A stretch of 64,000 nucleotides of DNA from Actinoplanes sp. NBRC 103695 (GCF_030269485.1 NZ_BSTL01000012.1:62001-126000), one strand, 5' to 3'. Shown: positions 43,116 to 53,200, counted from the stretch's first letter. Notes: a model not told the origin generated them from the letters alone. Numbers and translations: made by a program.

Positions 43116-44842
43116 GGTTGGCGGTGGCGGCCGCGGTGATGGTCACCGTCGGCGTCACCGCGGGCCCGGCGCTGGCCGCCGAGGAGTACGTCAAGTACTA
43201 CGCGGTCACCTCGTCTTACCAGGGGAAACCCGAGAACCTCACGGAGATCGCCGAGCGGTTCCTGGGTGACGGCGCCCGCTCGGCCGAGATCCTCGATCTC
43301 AACAGCGGGCGCAAGCAGCCCGACAACGGCCGGCTCGCCGATCCGAACGAGCTGAGGGCAGGCTGGCTGCTGGTGATGCCGTGGGACGCCGTCGGCGGCC
43401 CCATCCACCACGGCGTACTCCCGGACAAGGCCCCGACGACGCAGGGCCAGCCGAAGTCGTCCACGCCGCAGAAGAAGCTCAGTCAGCAGCAGCCACGCAC
43501 CACCGTGCCGCCGGAGCAACTCGCCGCGGCCGCCTCGGTGCCGTCCAAGGCGCCGGTGCAGCGGCCGGCGGCCAAGTCCGGGCAGTGTGCGGCGGCGGCC
43601 GCCTCCAGCGGCCGGTCCGACTGGGCCGGCCTGCGCCTCGCCCCGGACAAGGCTTGGCCGCAGAGCCGGGGCAAGGGCCAGATGGTGGCGATCGTCGACT
43701 CCGGTGTGGACGGCAGCCTGTCCGCGCTCAGCGGTCACGTCGCGGTCGGCATGGACATCACCACCGGCAAGGGCCGCGGTGACACCGACTGCCTCGGCTC
43801 GGGCACCGCCATGGCCGGGCTGATCGTCGGCCGGCCGGGCAAGGGCAGCACCGTCAAGGGTCTCGCGCCGGAGACCACGGTCATGCCGGTCCGGATCGTC
43901 GGTACCGACGCCAAGGCCCAGCCGGCCAACGCCGCCTCGGCGATCGAGGCGGCCGTGGGTGCGGGCGCGACCGTCATCGCACTCGGCAACTTCGTGGACA
44001 CCACGCAGACCGAGGTGGCCAAGGCGATCACGGCCGCGGCCGGGCGGGATGTGCTCGTCGTGATGGGGGCGTCACTCGGCTCGGTCCCGGTCAACCCGGA
44101 CGCCAAGATCGGCGACGGGGTGCTCCGGGTGGGCGGCGTCGGCGCCGACAGCCAGCGGGCGGCCGACTATCGCGGCGGTGGCATCGACGTGGTCGCGCCC
44201 GGCATCAACGTCAACAGCATCGGCATCACCGGCGTCGGGTCGGTGTCCCGCAGCGGCACCCCGTACGCGGTCGCGTTGGTCGCCGGCACCGCGGCGCTGG
44301 TCCGGGCGGCGTACCCGGACCTCACCGCCGAGCAGGTCGCCCACCGCATCGAGGTCACCTCGGAGAAGATGGGCGACGGCCCGCAACCGGACGGCAAGTA
44401 CGGCTGGGGCATGATCAACCCGGCCGCGGCCGTGACCACGGTGCTGTCCGAGGAGGCCGGTGGCGGCTCCCGGAGTGGCGCCAAGGAACTGACCTCGGGC
44501 ACCTCGTCCGGCGGCCGGACCACGCTGCTCGTCCTGGTCACCCTGGTCGCCCTGGCCGCCGCGGCGCTGCTGATCTTCCGGATCCGCCGGATCGTCACCG
44601 AGCCGGACGACCAGTACGACGACGACGGTGGCGCCGGTGGTCCCACTACGGAACCGCCGACCGTACCCTCCCTGGCCGCGGCGCATCTGCCTTGGATGGC
44701 GCCGCCGTCGTCGCCGGTCCGACCGGACGGGAGGCTGGTCGAGGTCGCGGCCGCGTCCGGCGGCCCCGCACCGGCCGGCTCGGCCACCCCGAACGCGTCG
44801 GCCGGAGCGAAGGCGTCCCAGCCGCCTGCCGAACCGTCCTGA
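43094..44842 (+). CDS. LysM-like/pseudo-subtilase (mycosin-like) membrane protein
   Basis: A 582-residue protein: signal peptide, LysM-like domain (YYAVTSSYQG, LTEIAERFLGDG, LRAGWLLVMPWDAVGG), a Gln/Pro linker, an S8 subtilase fold (residues about 190-440), one TM helix (LLVLVTLVALAAAALLIF) and a cytoplasmic Pro/Ala tail. The Asp motif VDSGVD is kept (Asp202). The His motif DCxGHGT reads DCLGSGT (Ser236), the GTS[FY]AAP motif reads GTPYAVA (Pro390), and the oxyanion Asn segment has no Asn. It cannot act as a subtilase by the known mechanism. GTG 43094 is preferred (ribosome site AGAAGGA); GTG 43112 possible. Layout is that of ESX mycosins, which also have a structural role. Confidence 0.8.
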   Translation: MAIRQAVRLAVAAAVMVTVGVTAGPALAAEEYVKYYAVTSSYQGKPENLTEIAERFLGDGARSAEILDLNSGRKQPDNGRLADPNELRAGWLLVMPWDAVGGPIHHGVLPDKAPTTQGQPKSSTPQKKLSQQQPRTTVPPEQLAAAASVPSKAPVQRPAAKSGQCAAAAASSGRSDWAGLRLAPDKAWPQSRGKGQMVAIVDSGVDGSLSALSGHVAVGMDITTGKGRGDTDCLGSGTAMAGLIVGRPGKGSTVKGLAPETTVMPVRIVGTDAKAQPANAASAIEAAVGAGATVIALGNFVDTTQTEVAKAITAAAGRDVLVVMGASLGSVPVNPDAKIGDGVLRVGGVGADSQRAADYRGGGIDVVAPGINVNSIGITGVGSVSRSGTPYAVALVAGTAALVRAAYPDLTAEQVAHRIEVTSEKMGDGPQPDGKYGWGMINPAAAVTTVLSEEAGGGSRSGAKELTSGTSSGGRTTLLVLVTLVALAAAALLIFRIRRIVTEPDDQYDDDGGAGGPTTEPPTVPSLAAAHLPWMAPPSSPVRPDGRLVEVAAASGGPAPAGSATPNASAGAKASQPPAEPS

Positions 44843-44879
44843 TCGGACTCACCGGTCCCGGCCGCCGCGTTCTCCATGA

Positions 44880-45275
44880 CCGGGTCGTCCCCTGCGGCGG
44901 AACGGTCGAGCCCGATCGCGGAGTGGCGCAGCAACAGCCGGGCCGCGGTCATCCGGGCGGCGGCCCGGGTCAGGGCCCCGTTCCACAGTGCGGCGACGCC
45001 GGTCGCCGGGAGCAGGGCCGCGAGCATGCCCATGTTCAGGTTCCACACCGTCCAGGCGGTCGCGCCGTCGGCCCGAGCCAGTTCTTCCAGCACCGCGAGG
45101 GTCTCGGCCAGCGGGAGCTCTCTGCGCCGCCGAGCTCACGAGGCTTGTAGAGACGGAAGGCGCCGGCCGCACGGAGCTCGTCGACCAGGCCGGTCGGCAG
45201 GCGGCCGGTCCGACTCGTCGCGGAACTTCTCGATCACCGGGCGCACGCGTTCGGGCAGGTCGATCACAGCCGAAC
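44880..45275 (-). pseudogene. Acyl-CoA dehydrogenase-like N-terminal fragment with frameshifts
   Basis: On the minus strand, in three frames, the sequence reads VIDLPERVRPVIEKFRDESD, then GLVDELRAAGAFRLYKPREL, then LEELARADGATAWTVWNLNM and LLPATGVAALWNG. This is the start of an ACAD/HsaA-type flavin monooxygenase. FAD-binding and catalytic parts are missing. It sits between two envelope genes of the block and breaks the operon. Confidence 0.6.
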
Positions 45276-45390
45276 CCTAGACCGAAGGTTCCACCGGAAA
45301 CCAGGTGAACTGGTCGTCGCCGGGAGCCGTCGTTAGGTCGACGACTTCGCGGGCCTCCACGGGGGGCCGCCCGGCAAATCGGAGGTGACG

Positions 45391-46365
45391 ATGGCGGTCG
45401 TAAGGCGCGGCGTGTCACGGCTCCTGCTCGCGGCCCTGGCCGGTGCGGTGGTCCTGATCGGACCTTCGCTGGTGCGTGAAGGCAGCCCGGCGGCGGCCGA
45501 GCCGGCGTCGTCCGGCCGGTACTACGTGGTCGGCAAGCCGGTCAACGGGCAGCGTGAGTATCTCTATGACATCGCGCTCAAGACGCTCGGCAACGGCAAC
45601 CGGTACACGGAGATCGTCGAGCTCAACGAGGGCCGCCGCCAGCCTGACGGCGGTGCCCTGGTGGACGCGATGGAAGTCCGGCCGGGCTGGGTCCTCGAGC
45701 TGCCGGCCGACGCGGAGGGCGCCGGCGTGCTGACCGCGCGACCGGCCGGGCTGGCGGCCAAGGCCCCACACGAGCGGCCGTCTGCGATGTCCGGGCGTAC
45801 CGGCGACGACGGTGTCAGTCTGACCCGGATCGGGGTCTTCGGGCTGGCCGTACTGATCATCGTGGCCGGACTGGCGATGCTGCGGGCCGGGTCGCGCGAG
45901 CGGGTGGTGCCCGCCGCTGATCCGTACCCGTCGGGGCCGCCACCGCCTCCGCCTCCGCCACCCTTCGTTCCGCACATGGTGCCCTCGGAGGCCGTGCCGG
46001 AGCTTCCGGTGCGGCGCCGGACCATCGAACGCCTCGACCGATCCATCCTGGATGCCGGGCGGCCCGTCGCGCCCGGGCCGGAGCCGGCGCGGATGGCCGC
46101 TGCGGAGACCGAAGTGCTGGCCGGACCCGACACCGAGGTGCGTGCGGAGGAGGGGACTGAGGTGCAAGCGGAGGAGACCGATGCCCCTGGAAACGGCATC
46201 ACCACCCTCGGCGGGCCGTGGAAGCGCGCCGGGAACACGCCGCCGGTGACCAGCTCGGCCCGGTCCGGTGACGCCGCCGCGAGCGCGGTCCGGAAGGGCG
46301 CGGACGCGGGGGAGCCGTCGGCGTCCGGCGATCGGGAGGCGGAACCCGCCCGGCCCGTCCTCTGA
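45391..46365 (+). CDS. LysM-like/TM/proline-rich membrane protein
   Basis: A 324-residue single-pass protein. After a signal helix it has the same LysM-like domain as the two pseudo-subtilases (YYVVGKPVNG, LYDIALKTLGNG, GRRQPDG, VRPGWVLELPADAEGAG) but no protease domain. A TM helix at about 145-167 (IGVFGLAVLIIVAGLAML) is followed by a cytoplasmic tail with a nine-Pro run and acidic repeats (TEVRAEEGTEVQAEE). ATG 45391 has GGAGG 5 bases upstream. Probably works with the pseudo-subtilases on either side. Confidence 0.7.
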   Translation: MAVVRRGVSRLLLAALAGAVVLIGPSLVREGSPAAAEPASSGRYYVVGKPVNGQREYLYDIALKTLGNGNRYTEIVELNEGRRQPDGGALVDAMEVRPGWVLELPADAEGAGVLTARPAGLAAKAPHERPSAMSGRTGDDGVSLTRIGVFGLAVLIIVAGLAMLRAGSRERVVPAADPYPSGPPPPPPPPPFVPHMVPSEAVPELPVRRRTIERLDRSILDAGRPVAPGPEPARMAAAETEVLAGPDTEVRAEEGTEVQAEETDAPGNGITTLGGPWKRAGNTPPVTSSARSGDAAASAVRKGADAGEPSASGDREAEPARPVL

Positions 46366-46478
46366 AGTGAGCCGTAATGGCACACTGCGACATTTCTCGC
46401 CTCTGGTGAACCCGCGTGTCTCCCGTACGTTCATTGCCGGGATCCCTGCTCCCGACGACGGCGTTGAGGTGGGTGTGC

Positions 46479-47942
46479 ATGTCGTGGATCGTCCGGTCGG
46501 CAGCGCGGGCCGGCGTCGCTGTGGGCCTGGTGCTGGCGCTGGTCGGCGTGTCCGCGGTCGCCGCCTCGGCCGGGTCCGGCGAGATCGTCAAGTACTACAC
46601 GGTGACCAGGGCGTACAACGGCGCTCCGGAGAGCCTGACCGGCATCGCCGCGCGTCTGCTGGGCAGCGGGGCCCGCGCGCACGAGGTGTTCAACCTGAAC
46701 GCCGGGCGGCGGCAGGCCGACGGCTCGGCCCTGACCGATCCGAGCCGGTTGCGGCCGGGCTGGCTGCTGGTCCTTCCCTGGGACGCGGTCGGGGCCGGGG
46801 TGCAGCAGGGCGAACTGCCGGAGCGGGCGAAGCCGGCGGCCACCGCGCCGGTGTGGCCGGAGAAATTGGCCGCCCGCTCCTCCGGCGACCGGGGTAGGCC
46901 GAGTTCCTCCGAGGGCCCGGCGTGTGGTGCCCGGGCCGGCGCGTCCGGTGCAAAGGCCGACTGGGCGCGGCTGCGCATGGCGCCCGGCCGGGCGTGGAGC
47001 CGCACCCGGGGCAACGGCATCACGGTCGCCGTCGTCGACTCCGGTGTGGACTCCAGCCTGCCTCAGCTCAGCGGGCGGGTGGTGGTCGGCGCCGACGTCA
47101 CCTCGGGCAGCGGCCGTGGTGACGTCGACTGCCTGGGTACGGGCACGGCCATGGCCGGACTCATCGCCGGGAGCCAAGAGCCGGACAACGGCCCGACCGG
47201 GATCGCGCCCGACGCGACCATCCTCCCGGTCCGGGTGGTGACCACCCGACCGGAGGCCGAGCCCGCGCACGATGTCGCGGCGATCTCGGTGGCCGTCGCG
47301 GCCGGTGCGTCGGTGATAGCGCTCGGCTCGTACGTCGACCTGACCGACGCCTCGGTACTCGCGGCCGTGTCGGCTGCCCTCACCCACGACGTGCTGGTCG
47401 TCGCGCCCGCCCCGGTCCAGGCGGTGCCAGGGCCGAGCCCGCCCGGCGCCGGGGCGCGAGGCGCGTTGCTCAGCGTGGGCGGGGTGAGCGCCGACAACCG
47501 GCTGGCCGACGACTACCACCCGGCCTCCGTGGATGTCGTTGCCCCGGGCGTCGGCGTGGCCGGGCTGGGCCATAGCGGCTATGGCACCTTCGAGGTGAGC
47601 GGTACGCAGTACGCGGTCGCCTTCGTGGCCGGTCAGGCGGCGCTCGTCCGGGCCGCTTTCCCCGAGCTGTCCGCAGCCCAGGTCAAGCACCGGATCGAGG
47701 CCACCACCGACCGGCTGGGCAGCGGCGCCCCCGACCAGCGGTACGGCTGGGGCCTGATCAACCCGCCCGCGGCGGTGACCGCCCAGGTAGCCGGTGAGCA
47801 CGCCGTTCCGGCCGGAACGGACAGCACCGGCTCCGGCGCCATGCGCACGGTCGTGCTCGTCATGGTGGTCCTGGCCCTGCTCGTGGCGGTCGCGGTCCTG
47901 CTGCTCCGGGCGCGCGGGTGGACCCGCGACGTACATCCGTAA
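46479..47942 (+). CDS. Second LysM-like/pseudo-subtilase (mycosin-like) membrane protein
   Basis: A 487-residue paralogue of the 43094 protein: signal peptide, LysM-like domain (YYTVTRAYNG, LTGIAARLLGSG, LRPGWLLVLPWDAVGAG), subtilase fold and a C-terminal TM helix (VVLVMVVLALLVAVAVLLL) with a short Arg-rich tail. The Asp is kept (VDSGVD, Asp187). The His position is Thr221 (DCLGTGT), the Ser position is Gln377 (GTQYAVAF), and the Asn segment reads VVAPAP. So two independent-looking replacement sets give two dead proteases. ATG 46479 with GAGGTGGG upstream. Confidence 0.8.
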   Translation: MSWIVRSAARAGVAVGLVLALVGVSAVAASAGSGEIVKYYTVTRAYNGAPESLTGIAARLLGSGARAHEVFNLNAGRRQADGSALTDPSRLRPGWLLVLPWDAVGAGVQQGELPERAKPAATAPVWPEKLAARSSGDRGRPSSSEGPACGARAGASGAKADWARLRMAPGRAWSRTRGNGITVAVVDSGVDSSLPQLSGRVVVGADVTSGSGRGDVDCLGTGTAMAGLIAGSQEPDNGPTGIAPDATILPVRVVTTRPEAEPAHDVAAISVAVAAGASVIALGSYVDLTDASVLAAVSAALTHDVLVVAPAPVQAVPGPSPPGAGARGALLSVGGVSADNRLADDYHPASVDVVAPGVGVAGLGHSGYGTFEVSGTQYAVAFVAGQAALVRAAFPELSAAQVKHRIEATTDRLGSGAPDQRYGWGLINPPAAVTAQVAGEHAVPAGTDSTGSGAMRTVVLVMVVLALLVAVAVLLLRARGWTRDVHP

Positions 47943-48034
47943 AAGTTTTCGATCCCGGGGTTGAACCGGCCGGTCGGGCGCGCCGTAGGTAGGGGCCCGC
48001 GTTACACCGGCGGTTCGGATCACCTGGAGGGCAC

Positions 48035-48682
48035 ATGCTTTGGACCGCGATCGTCGACGACCACCCGGTGCGGCGGGCCGGACTGGAGAAGTTCGTGTCC
48101 GAGACCGAGCGGCTCTCCGTCGTCGCGTCGGAGCGCTCGGTCGAGGAGCTGCTGGCCTCCGGGGCAGCGTTCGACGTGGCGATCGTCGACGTCCCGCTCG
48201 GACCGGGCGGGCCCGGCCTCGCCGCCATCGAGCAGGCGACCGAGCAGGGGCCGGTGGTGGTCAGCTCGTCCTGGGAGCGGCCGCTGACCTTCGGCGCCGT
48301 CCTCCGGGCCGGGGCGCGCGGTTACGTGACCAGCCATTCGGACGGCTCGGTCATCGTGCACGCGCTGATCACCGCGGGAGCGGGCGGCTTCTACGTATGC
48401 CCGGAGCTGACCGACCGGTTCCACTCCGAAGTGGTCCGTAACGTCAGCGACAATCCCGCCGGCCTCGCCCCGCGGGAAGCCGAGACGCTGCGCTGGATCG
48501 CCCGTGGACTCACGCATTCGCAGATCGCCCGGCGCATGGGCCTGACCGGGGCGACCGTCAACACGTACGCCAAACGCATCCGCGCCAAGCTCAACGCGGG
48601 CAACAAGGCTGAGCTGACCCGCATCGCCATCGAGCTGGGTCATATGTCGTCCGAGGACGGCCGCCGATTTCCCGCCGCCTGA
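48035..48682 (+). CDS. LuxR/NarL-type response regulator, atypical receiver
   Basis: A 215-residue regulator. Receiver: VDDHPVRRAGL, phosphoacceptor candidate in VAIVDVPLG, Thr/Ser region VVVSSSWE; the usual Lys after GY is replaced (GYVTSHSD), so phosphorylation is doubtful. C-terminal LuxR helix-turn-helix: LAPREAETLRWIARGLTHSQ, RRMGLTGATVNTYAKRIRAK. GGAGG 5 bases before ATG. No kinase gene adjacent; likely an orphan or kinase-independent regulator of the block. Confidence 0.85.
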   Translation: MLWTAIVDDHPVRRAGLEKFVSETERLSVVASERSVEELLASGAAFDVAIVDVPLGPGGPGLAAIEQATEQGPVVVSSSWERPLTFGAVLRAGARGYVTSHSDGSVIVHALITAGAGGFYVCPELTDRFHSEVVRNVSDNPAGLAPREAETLRWIARGLTHSQIARRMGLTGATVNTYAKRIRAKLNAGNKAELTRIAIELGHMSSEDGRRFPAA

Positions 48683-48710
48683 TTGACCTAGCCTGGCTGG
48701 AGGACGCCCG

Positions 48711-49406
48711 ATGAGCGCCACAACAATGGCCGTTTGCCCCGGTCGCGTCAGCGACGTCCGGCCCGCAGCCCGCCCCCGTGATGAGATGGCGCCACGCCGG
48801 TTCCGCCGGCGCGCATCCGAAATCCTGGGGAGGCGCCCGGTGGGGTCCGTGCCCGACAACGCGGTGGATCGGCTGGACGGCGGTGACGGGGCACCGGTCG
48901 AGAGCGCCGAGGCACGCATGCGTCGCATCCACGATACGCACGCCGGACCGGTCTTCCGGTTCCTGTTGCGGCTCACGCTGGGCAATCGCGACCTCGCCGA
49001 GGACCTGTTCCAGGAAACGCTGCTGCGAGCCTGGCGCAGCATCGACGTACTGCCGGCCGAACGTGAGCGGGTGAGCGCATGGCTGCACACGGTGGCCCGC
49101 AACGCTGCCATCGATGCGGCCCGCGCCCGCAAGGTCCGGCCGCGCGAGGTGGCGCTGCCGGACCTCAACCGGCTGCCGTCGGAGGGCGACGCTGCCGATC
49201 GGATCGCGACAGTGCACGCCGTCCGCGACGCGATGACCCACATTGCCCCCGCGCATCGTGCCGTGCTGATCGAGCTCTACTTCAAGTCGGCCTCGACGAC
49301 GGAGGCGGCGAGCCGGCTCGGTATTCCCGAGGGTACGGTGAAGTCGCGCGCCTACTATGCGGTGCGATCGCTGCAAGCCGCGTTGGGATCCGTCGATGGG
49401 ACCTGA
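48711..49406 (+). CDS. ECF (extracytoplasmic function) RNA polymerase sigma factor
   Basis: A 231-residue sigma-70 factor with regions 2 and 4 only. Region 2: FRFLLRLTLGNRDLAEDLFQ, AWRSIDVL, SAWLHTVARNAAID. Region 4: PAHRAVLIELYFKSASTTEA, LGIPEGTVKSRAYYAVRSLQ. About 65 residues precede region 2, longer than usual. It overlaps the anti-sigma gene by 11 bases, the standard pair arrangement. GGAGG 8 bases upstream of ATG. Its regulon may include the block's envelope genes. Confidence 0.9.
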   Translation: MSATTMAVCPGRVSDVRPAARPRDEMAPRRFRRRASEILGRRPVGSVPDNAVDRLDGGDGAPVESAEARMRRIHDTHAGPVFRFLLRLTLGNRDLAEDLFQETLLRAWRSIDVLPAERERVSAWLHTVARNAAIDAARARKVRPREVALPDLNRLPSEGDAADRIATVHAVRDAMTHIAPAHRAVLIELYFKSASTTEAASRLGIPEGTVKSRAYYAVRSLQAALGSVDGT

Positions 49407-50136
49407 TCACGAGCCGGAGCAGGCCGTGAACGAGGAAGAGACACTGGCGCTCTACCTCGTCGGCGCGCTGCCCGACGACGAGCGGGACGCGTTCGAGCGG
49501 CACCTCGCGACCTGTGACCGGTGCCTGGCCCGATCGGCCGACTTGGGCAGCGTGACCAGCGCCCTGGGCCAATTCTCGGACGACGACATCGCCGCCGTCC
49601 TCGCCCTGGACGAAACCCCGGTCGATCCGGTACTGGAGCGCCCATCGCGTTCACCGAGGCAGCCCCGGCCGGCGGGCGCCCGGACCGACTCGACCCGTCC
49701 GGCAAGCAGGCGGCGTCTGCGCCGCTATTTGGCGTACACCGGAACCGCCGTTGCTCTTCTCGTGGTCGTCGGGTTCGGCGCGTTGTTGCTCAACGACAGT
49801 GGCACCCAGCAGGCCGGCGCCTCTGTCACCGCGAGCGCCGAGGCCAGCAGTGGGACGGTCACCCTTTCCGTCTCGGTCACCGGCAACGCGCACGGCTCGA
49901 CGGTCGACGCCCATGTCACCGGCCTGAAAACGCGCGTTCGGCATCGGCTCTACGCGGCCACCGCTGATGGCATGACGCATGTGGTGCGGGACTGGTCGGG
50001 CGACACCACCGATCAGGACGTCAGCGGCGAACTCACCGTGCCGGTCGACCAGCTGGTGTTCTTCACGGTCGGCCCGGTCGACGGCGCGCCCTTCGTCACC
50101 GCGCAGATCGAGCGGCCGGACCAGCCGACAAACTGA
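49396..50136 (+). CDS. Anti-sigma factor (zinc-finger type) with TM helix and small ectodomain
   Basis: A 246-residue membrane anti-sigma factor. ERHLATCDRCLA is the His-x3-Cys-x2-Cys zinc motif of ZAS domains, a TM helix lies near residues 117-137 (TGTAVALLVVVGFGALLL), and an ectodomain of about 100 residues follows (LSVSVTGNAHGSTVDAHVTG). It should bind the sigma factor encoded just upstream and release it on an outside signal. ATG 49396 overlaps the sigma stop; GTG 49426 possible. The ectodomain is shared with the protein at 55415. Confidence 0.87.
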   Translation: MGPDHEPEQAVNEEETLALYLVGALPDDERDAFERHLATCDRCLARSADLGSVTSALGQFSDDDIAAVLALDETPVDPVLERPSRSPRQPRPAGARTDSTRPASRRRLRRYLAYTGTAVALLVVVGFGALLLNDSGTQQAGASVTASAEASSGTVTLSVSVTGNAHGSTVDAHVTGLKTRVRHRLYAATADGMTHVVRDWSGDTTDQDVSGELTVPVDQLVFFTVGPVDGAPFVTAQIERPDQPTN

Positions 50137-50220
50137 CGTCCTCGTTCCGAGGACTGTCCGCGTCCGCGTTCGCTTGTGAGGATCTGCGGCGACGTAACAG
50201 ATCCAGCGATCGGGAACCCG

Positions 50221-53200
50221 ATGAATCGCACCTTCGCGGCCGGTACGGTCCTCTCCCTCCTGTCGGTCACAGCGGTGACATTCGGTGTCGCAGCCCGTCC
50301 ACCCGCGGCGTCGGCTCACGCCGCGCCGGCGCCCGCCGCCGGGGATCCGGTTCCGGGCAGCTATGTCGTGCGGCTGGCCGACCGCCCGGGACTGCGGGCC
50401 GCGGAGGCGGTCACCGGCGCGGCCCGTGAGCTGACCGGCCGGTTCGGTGGCCGGCCGACCGACGTCTACACGTCCGCGCTGCACGGTTTCTCGGCGCGGC
50501 TGTCGCCCGACCAGGCGGCTGACCTGGCCGATGACCCGCGGGTCGCGTCGGTGCGCCAGGACGTCTACCTCGGGTTCGACGCGGTGCAGACCGACCCGCC
50601 GTGGAACCTCGACCGCGTCGACCAGTCCACGCCGGCGTTGAGCGGGTCGTTCGACGTCGCCGACGCGTCCAAGGCCTACATCTACGTGTTCGACAGCGGG
50701 GTCCGGACGACGCACACCGAGTTCGGTGGCCGGGTGCTGAACGGGTTGGACGGCTCCGACCAGGGCGACTGTCAGGGCCACGGCACCGCGGTGGCCGGCG
50801 CCGCCGCATCCCAGACCTACGGTGTTGCCAAGAACGCCACGGTGTACGCGGTCCGCGTGACGACCGGCTGCGACGGCCACGGCCAGGCGACCAACGCCCT
50901 GAAGGCGATCGAGTGGGTGACCAAGAACGGCCCGCGCCCGGCCGTGGTGAACATGAGCTGGGGCACCGGCACCGTCATCCAGAAGGACCTCGAGGACGCG
51001 ATCAGCCAGTCCAGCCGGGACGGCATCACGTACGTCATCGCCGGCAGCAACTCCAATCAGGACGCCTGCCTGGAATCGCCGCAGCGCACGCCCGAGGCCA
51101 TCACGGTGGGCGCCACCGACCGCACCGATCGGCGGGCGGGCTTCTCGAACTTCGGCACCTGCATCGACCTGTTCGCCCCCGGCACCGACATCGCCACCAC
51201 GGCGTGGGACAGCGACACCGCGACCACCGCGGCCAACGGCACCTCGCTGTCCGCGCCCCTGGTCACCGGTGCCGCCGCGATCTACCTGTCGGCCCATCCG
51301 GACGCCACCCCGCAGCAGGTTCGGGACGCCTTGGTCGGCTGCGCCGAGCCGGACCTGATCAGCGATCCCGGTCCGGGGTCACCGAACCGGCTGCTGGTCC
51401 TGGCCGGCAGCTGTGGCGCCACGATCCGGATCACCAACCCGGGACGGCAGTCCACCGTGCGGGGCCGGCCGGTGACGATCACCAAGGCCAAGGCGACCAC
51501 CGCATCCGGGACGGCGCCGCGATACAGCGCCACCGGTCTGCCGGCCGGCGTGGCGATCGACGCCTCGACCGGCGTCATCTCGGGCACGCCGGCCACCGCC
51601 GGGCGGGCCACGGTGCAGGTCACCGCGACCGACGGCACGGCTACCGTGTCGACCAGCTTCCAGTGGGACGTCCTGCTCGGCTACGGGCCGGTCAGCGGGG
51701 TCGGCGGCATGTGTGTCGACAGCGACCAGGGCCGGCTCGACGAGGGCAACAAGATCCAGCTGTTTACGCCCTGCCAGCAGAATTGGGCCGCGCGGGGCGA
51801 CAGCACCGTCGCTTTTGTGAAGGGGGCCGAGGCCCGCTGCCTGGCGGTGTCGCCGGCCGCGGGAGCACCGATCGTGCTGTCGGCCTGCACCGGCGCCGAC
51901 CGGCAGGCCTGGCGGGCGCAGGCCGACGGCACGCTGCGGAATCCGGCCACCGGCCACTGCCTGACCGCTCCCGCCGCCGAGAAGAACGTTCAGCTGATCC
52001 TGGCCGGCTGTGACGGGCGGGCGGGCCAGCAGTGGCGGCTGCCGTCCGGCGTGCCGCCGGGTGCCGTGCAACTCGACAATCCCGGCTTCCAGGTAACCCG
52101 CAAGGGCGCCGAGGTGTGGCAGAAGGTCACCGCGACCACCGCCGACTCCACCCAGGGGCTGACCTTCAGCGCAGCCGGCCTGCCCGCTGGTCTGTCGATC
52201 GATCCCGGCACCGGAATGATCTCCGGGACCGTCGCGCGTACCGTGGCGACCACCGCCACGGTCGAGGTCCGGAGCACGGCCGGCACCACGGCCACCATGT
52301 CGTTCGGCTGGCAGGTGGCCGACGGCGTGGTCAGCGGGGTCAGCGGGCTGTGCCTGGACGACCGTGATGGCCGGACCGACGACAACAACCCGATCCAGCT
52401 GTGGTCCTGTGTCAAGGCCGCAAAAAGTCAACAGATTGCGGTGGGTACGGACAACCGGCTGCAACTGATGGGCAAGTGTCTGACCTCTTATCGCGACGGC
52501 CCGGTCGAGGGGAACCCGATCGTGCTCGCCCCGTGCGGCGACGCCGCCTCGCAGGTGTGGCAGCCGCAGACGGACGGGACGCTGCGCAACCCGGCATCCG
52601 GGAAGTGCCTGACCGCCCCGGCTCCGAGCGCGGGTGAACAGCTGATCCAGTCCACCTGTACGGGCGCCGGCACCCAGCAGTGGACGCTGCCCACGGCGGC
52701 CGGCGCCACCGCGATCACCAACCCCGGACGACAGGACCCGGTGGTCGGCACGGCAGTGGACATCCGGACCGCGGGAACCGCGACCGGCGTCACCTACCGG
52801 GCGAGCGGACTGCCGGCCGGGCTGTCGATCGACGCCACCACCGGCCGCATCACCGGGACGCCGACCACGGTCGGACAGGGCCTGGCGACGATCACCGCGG
52901 GTACGACGGGCCGGACATCGTTCGCCTGGAGCGTGCACCACGGCCAGATCACCGGGCCGGGCAACCTTTGCGTGGACGACTGGCTCGCCGCCACCGCCGA
53001 CGGCAACAAGATCGTGGCGTACTCCTGCAATGCCGGAAACACGCAGCGCTGGACGGTCCGGGCCGACGGCATGCTCGAGACCGTCGGCAAATGCCTGACC
53101 GTCGCCGGCGACGCGACCACCGACGGCGCCGTGATCGTGCTCTACCGGTGCCGTGGCGCAGGTTCGCAGACCTGGCGCCCGCAGAGCGATGGCACCCTGG

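Noticed and set aside
43094..44842. Annotating this as an active subtilase/mycosin protease
   Set aside because: The His and Ser of the triad are Ser236 and Pro390, so an active-protease call would be wrong on present evidence.
49651..51297. A 548-codon antisense frame over the anti-sigma and protease genes
   Set aside because: Shadow of strongly biased codon use; low-complexity Gly/Arg/Val protein with no fold signature.
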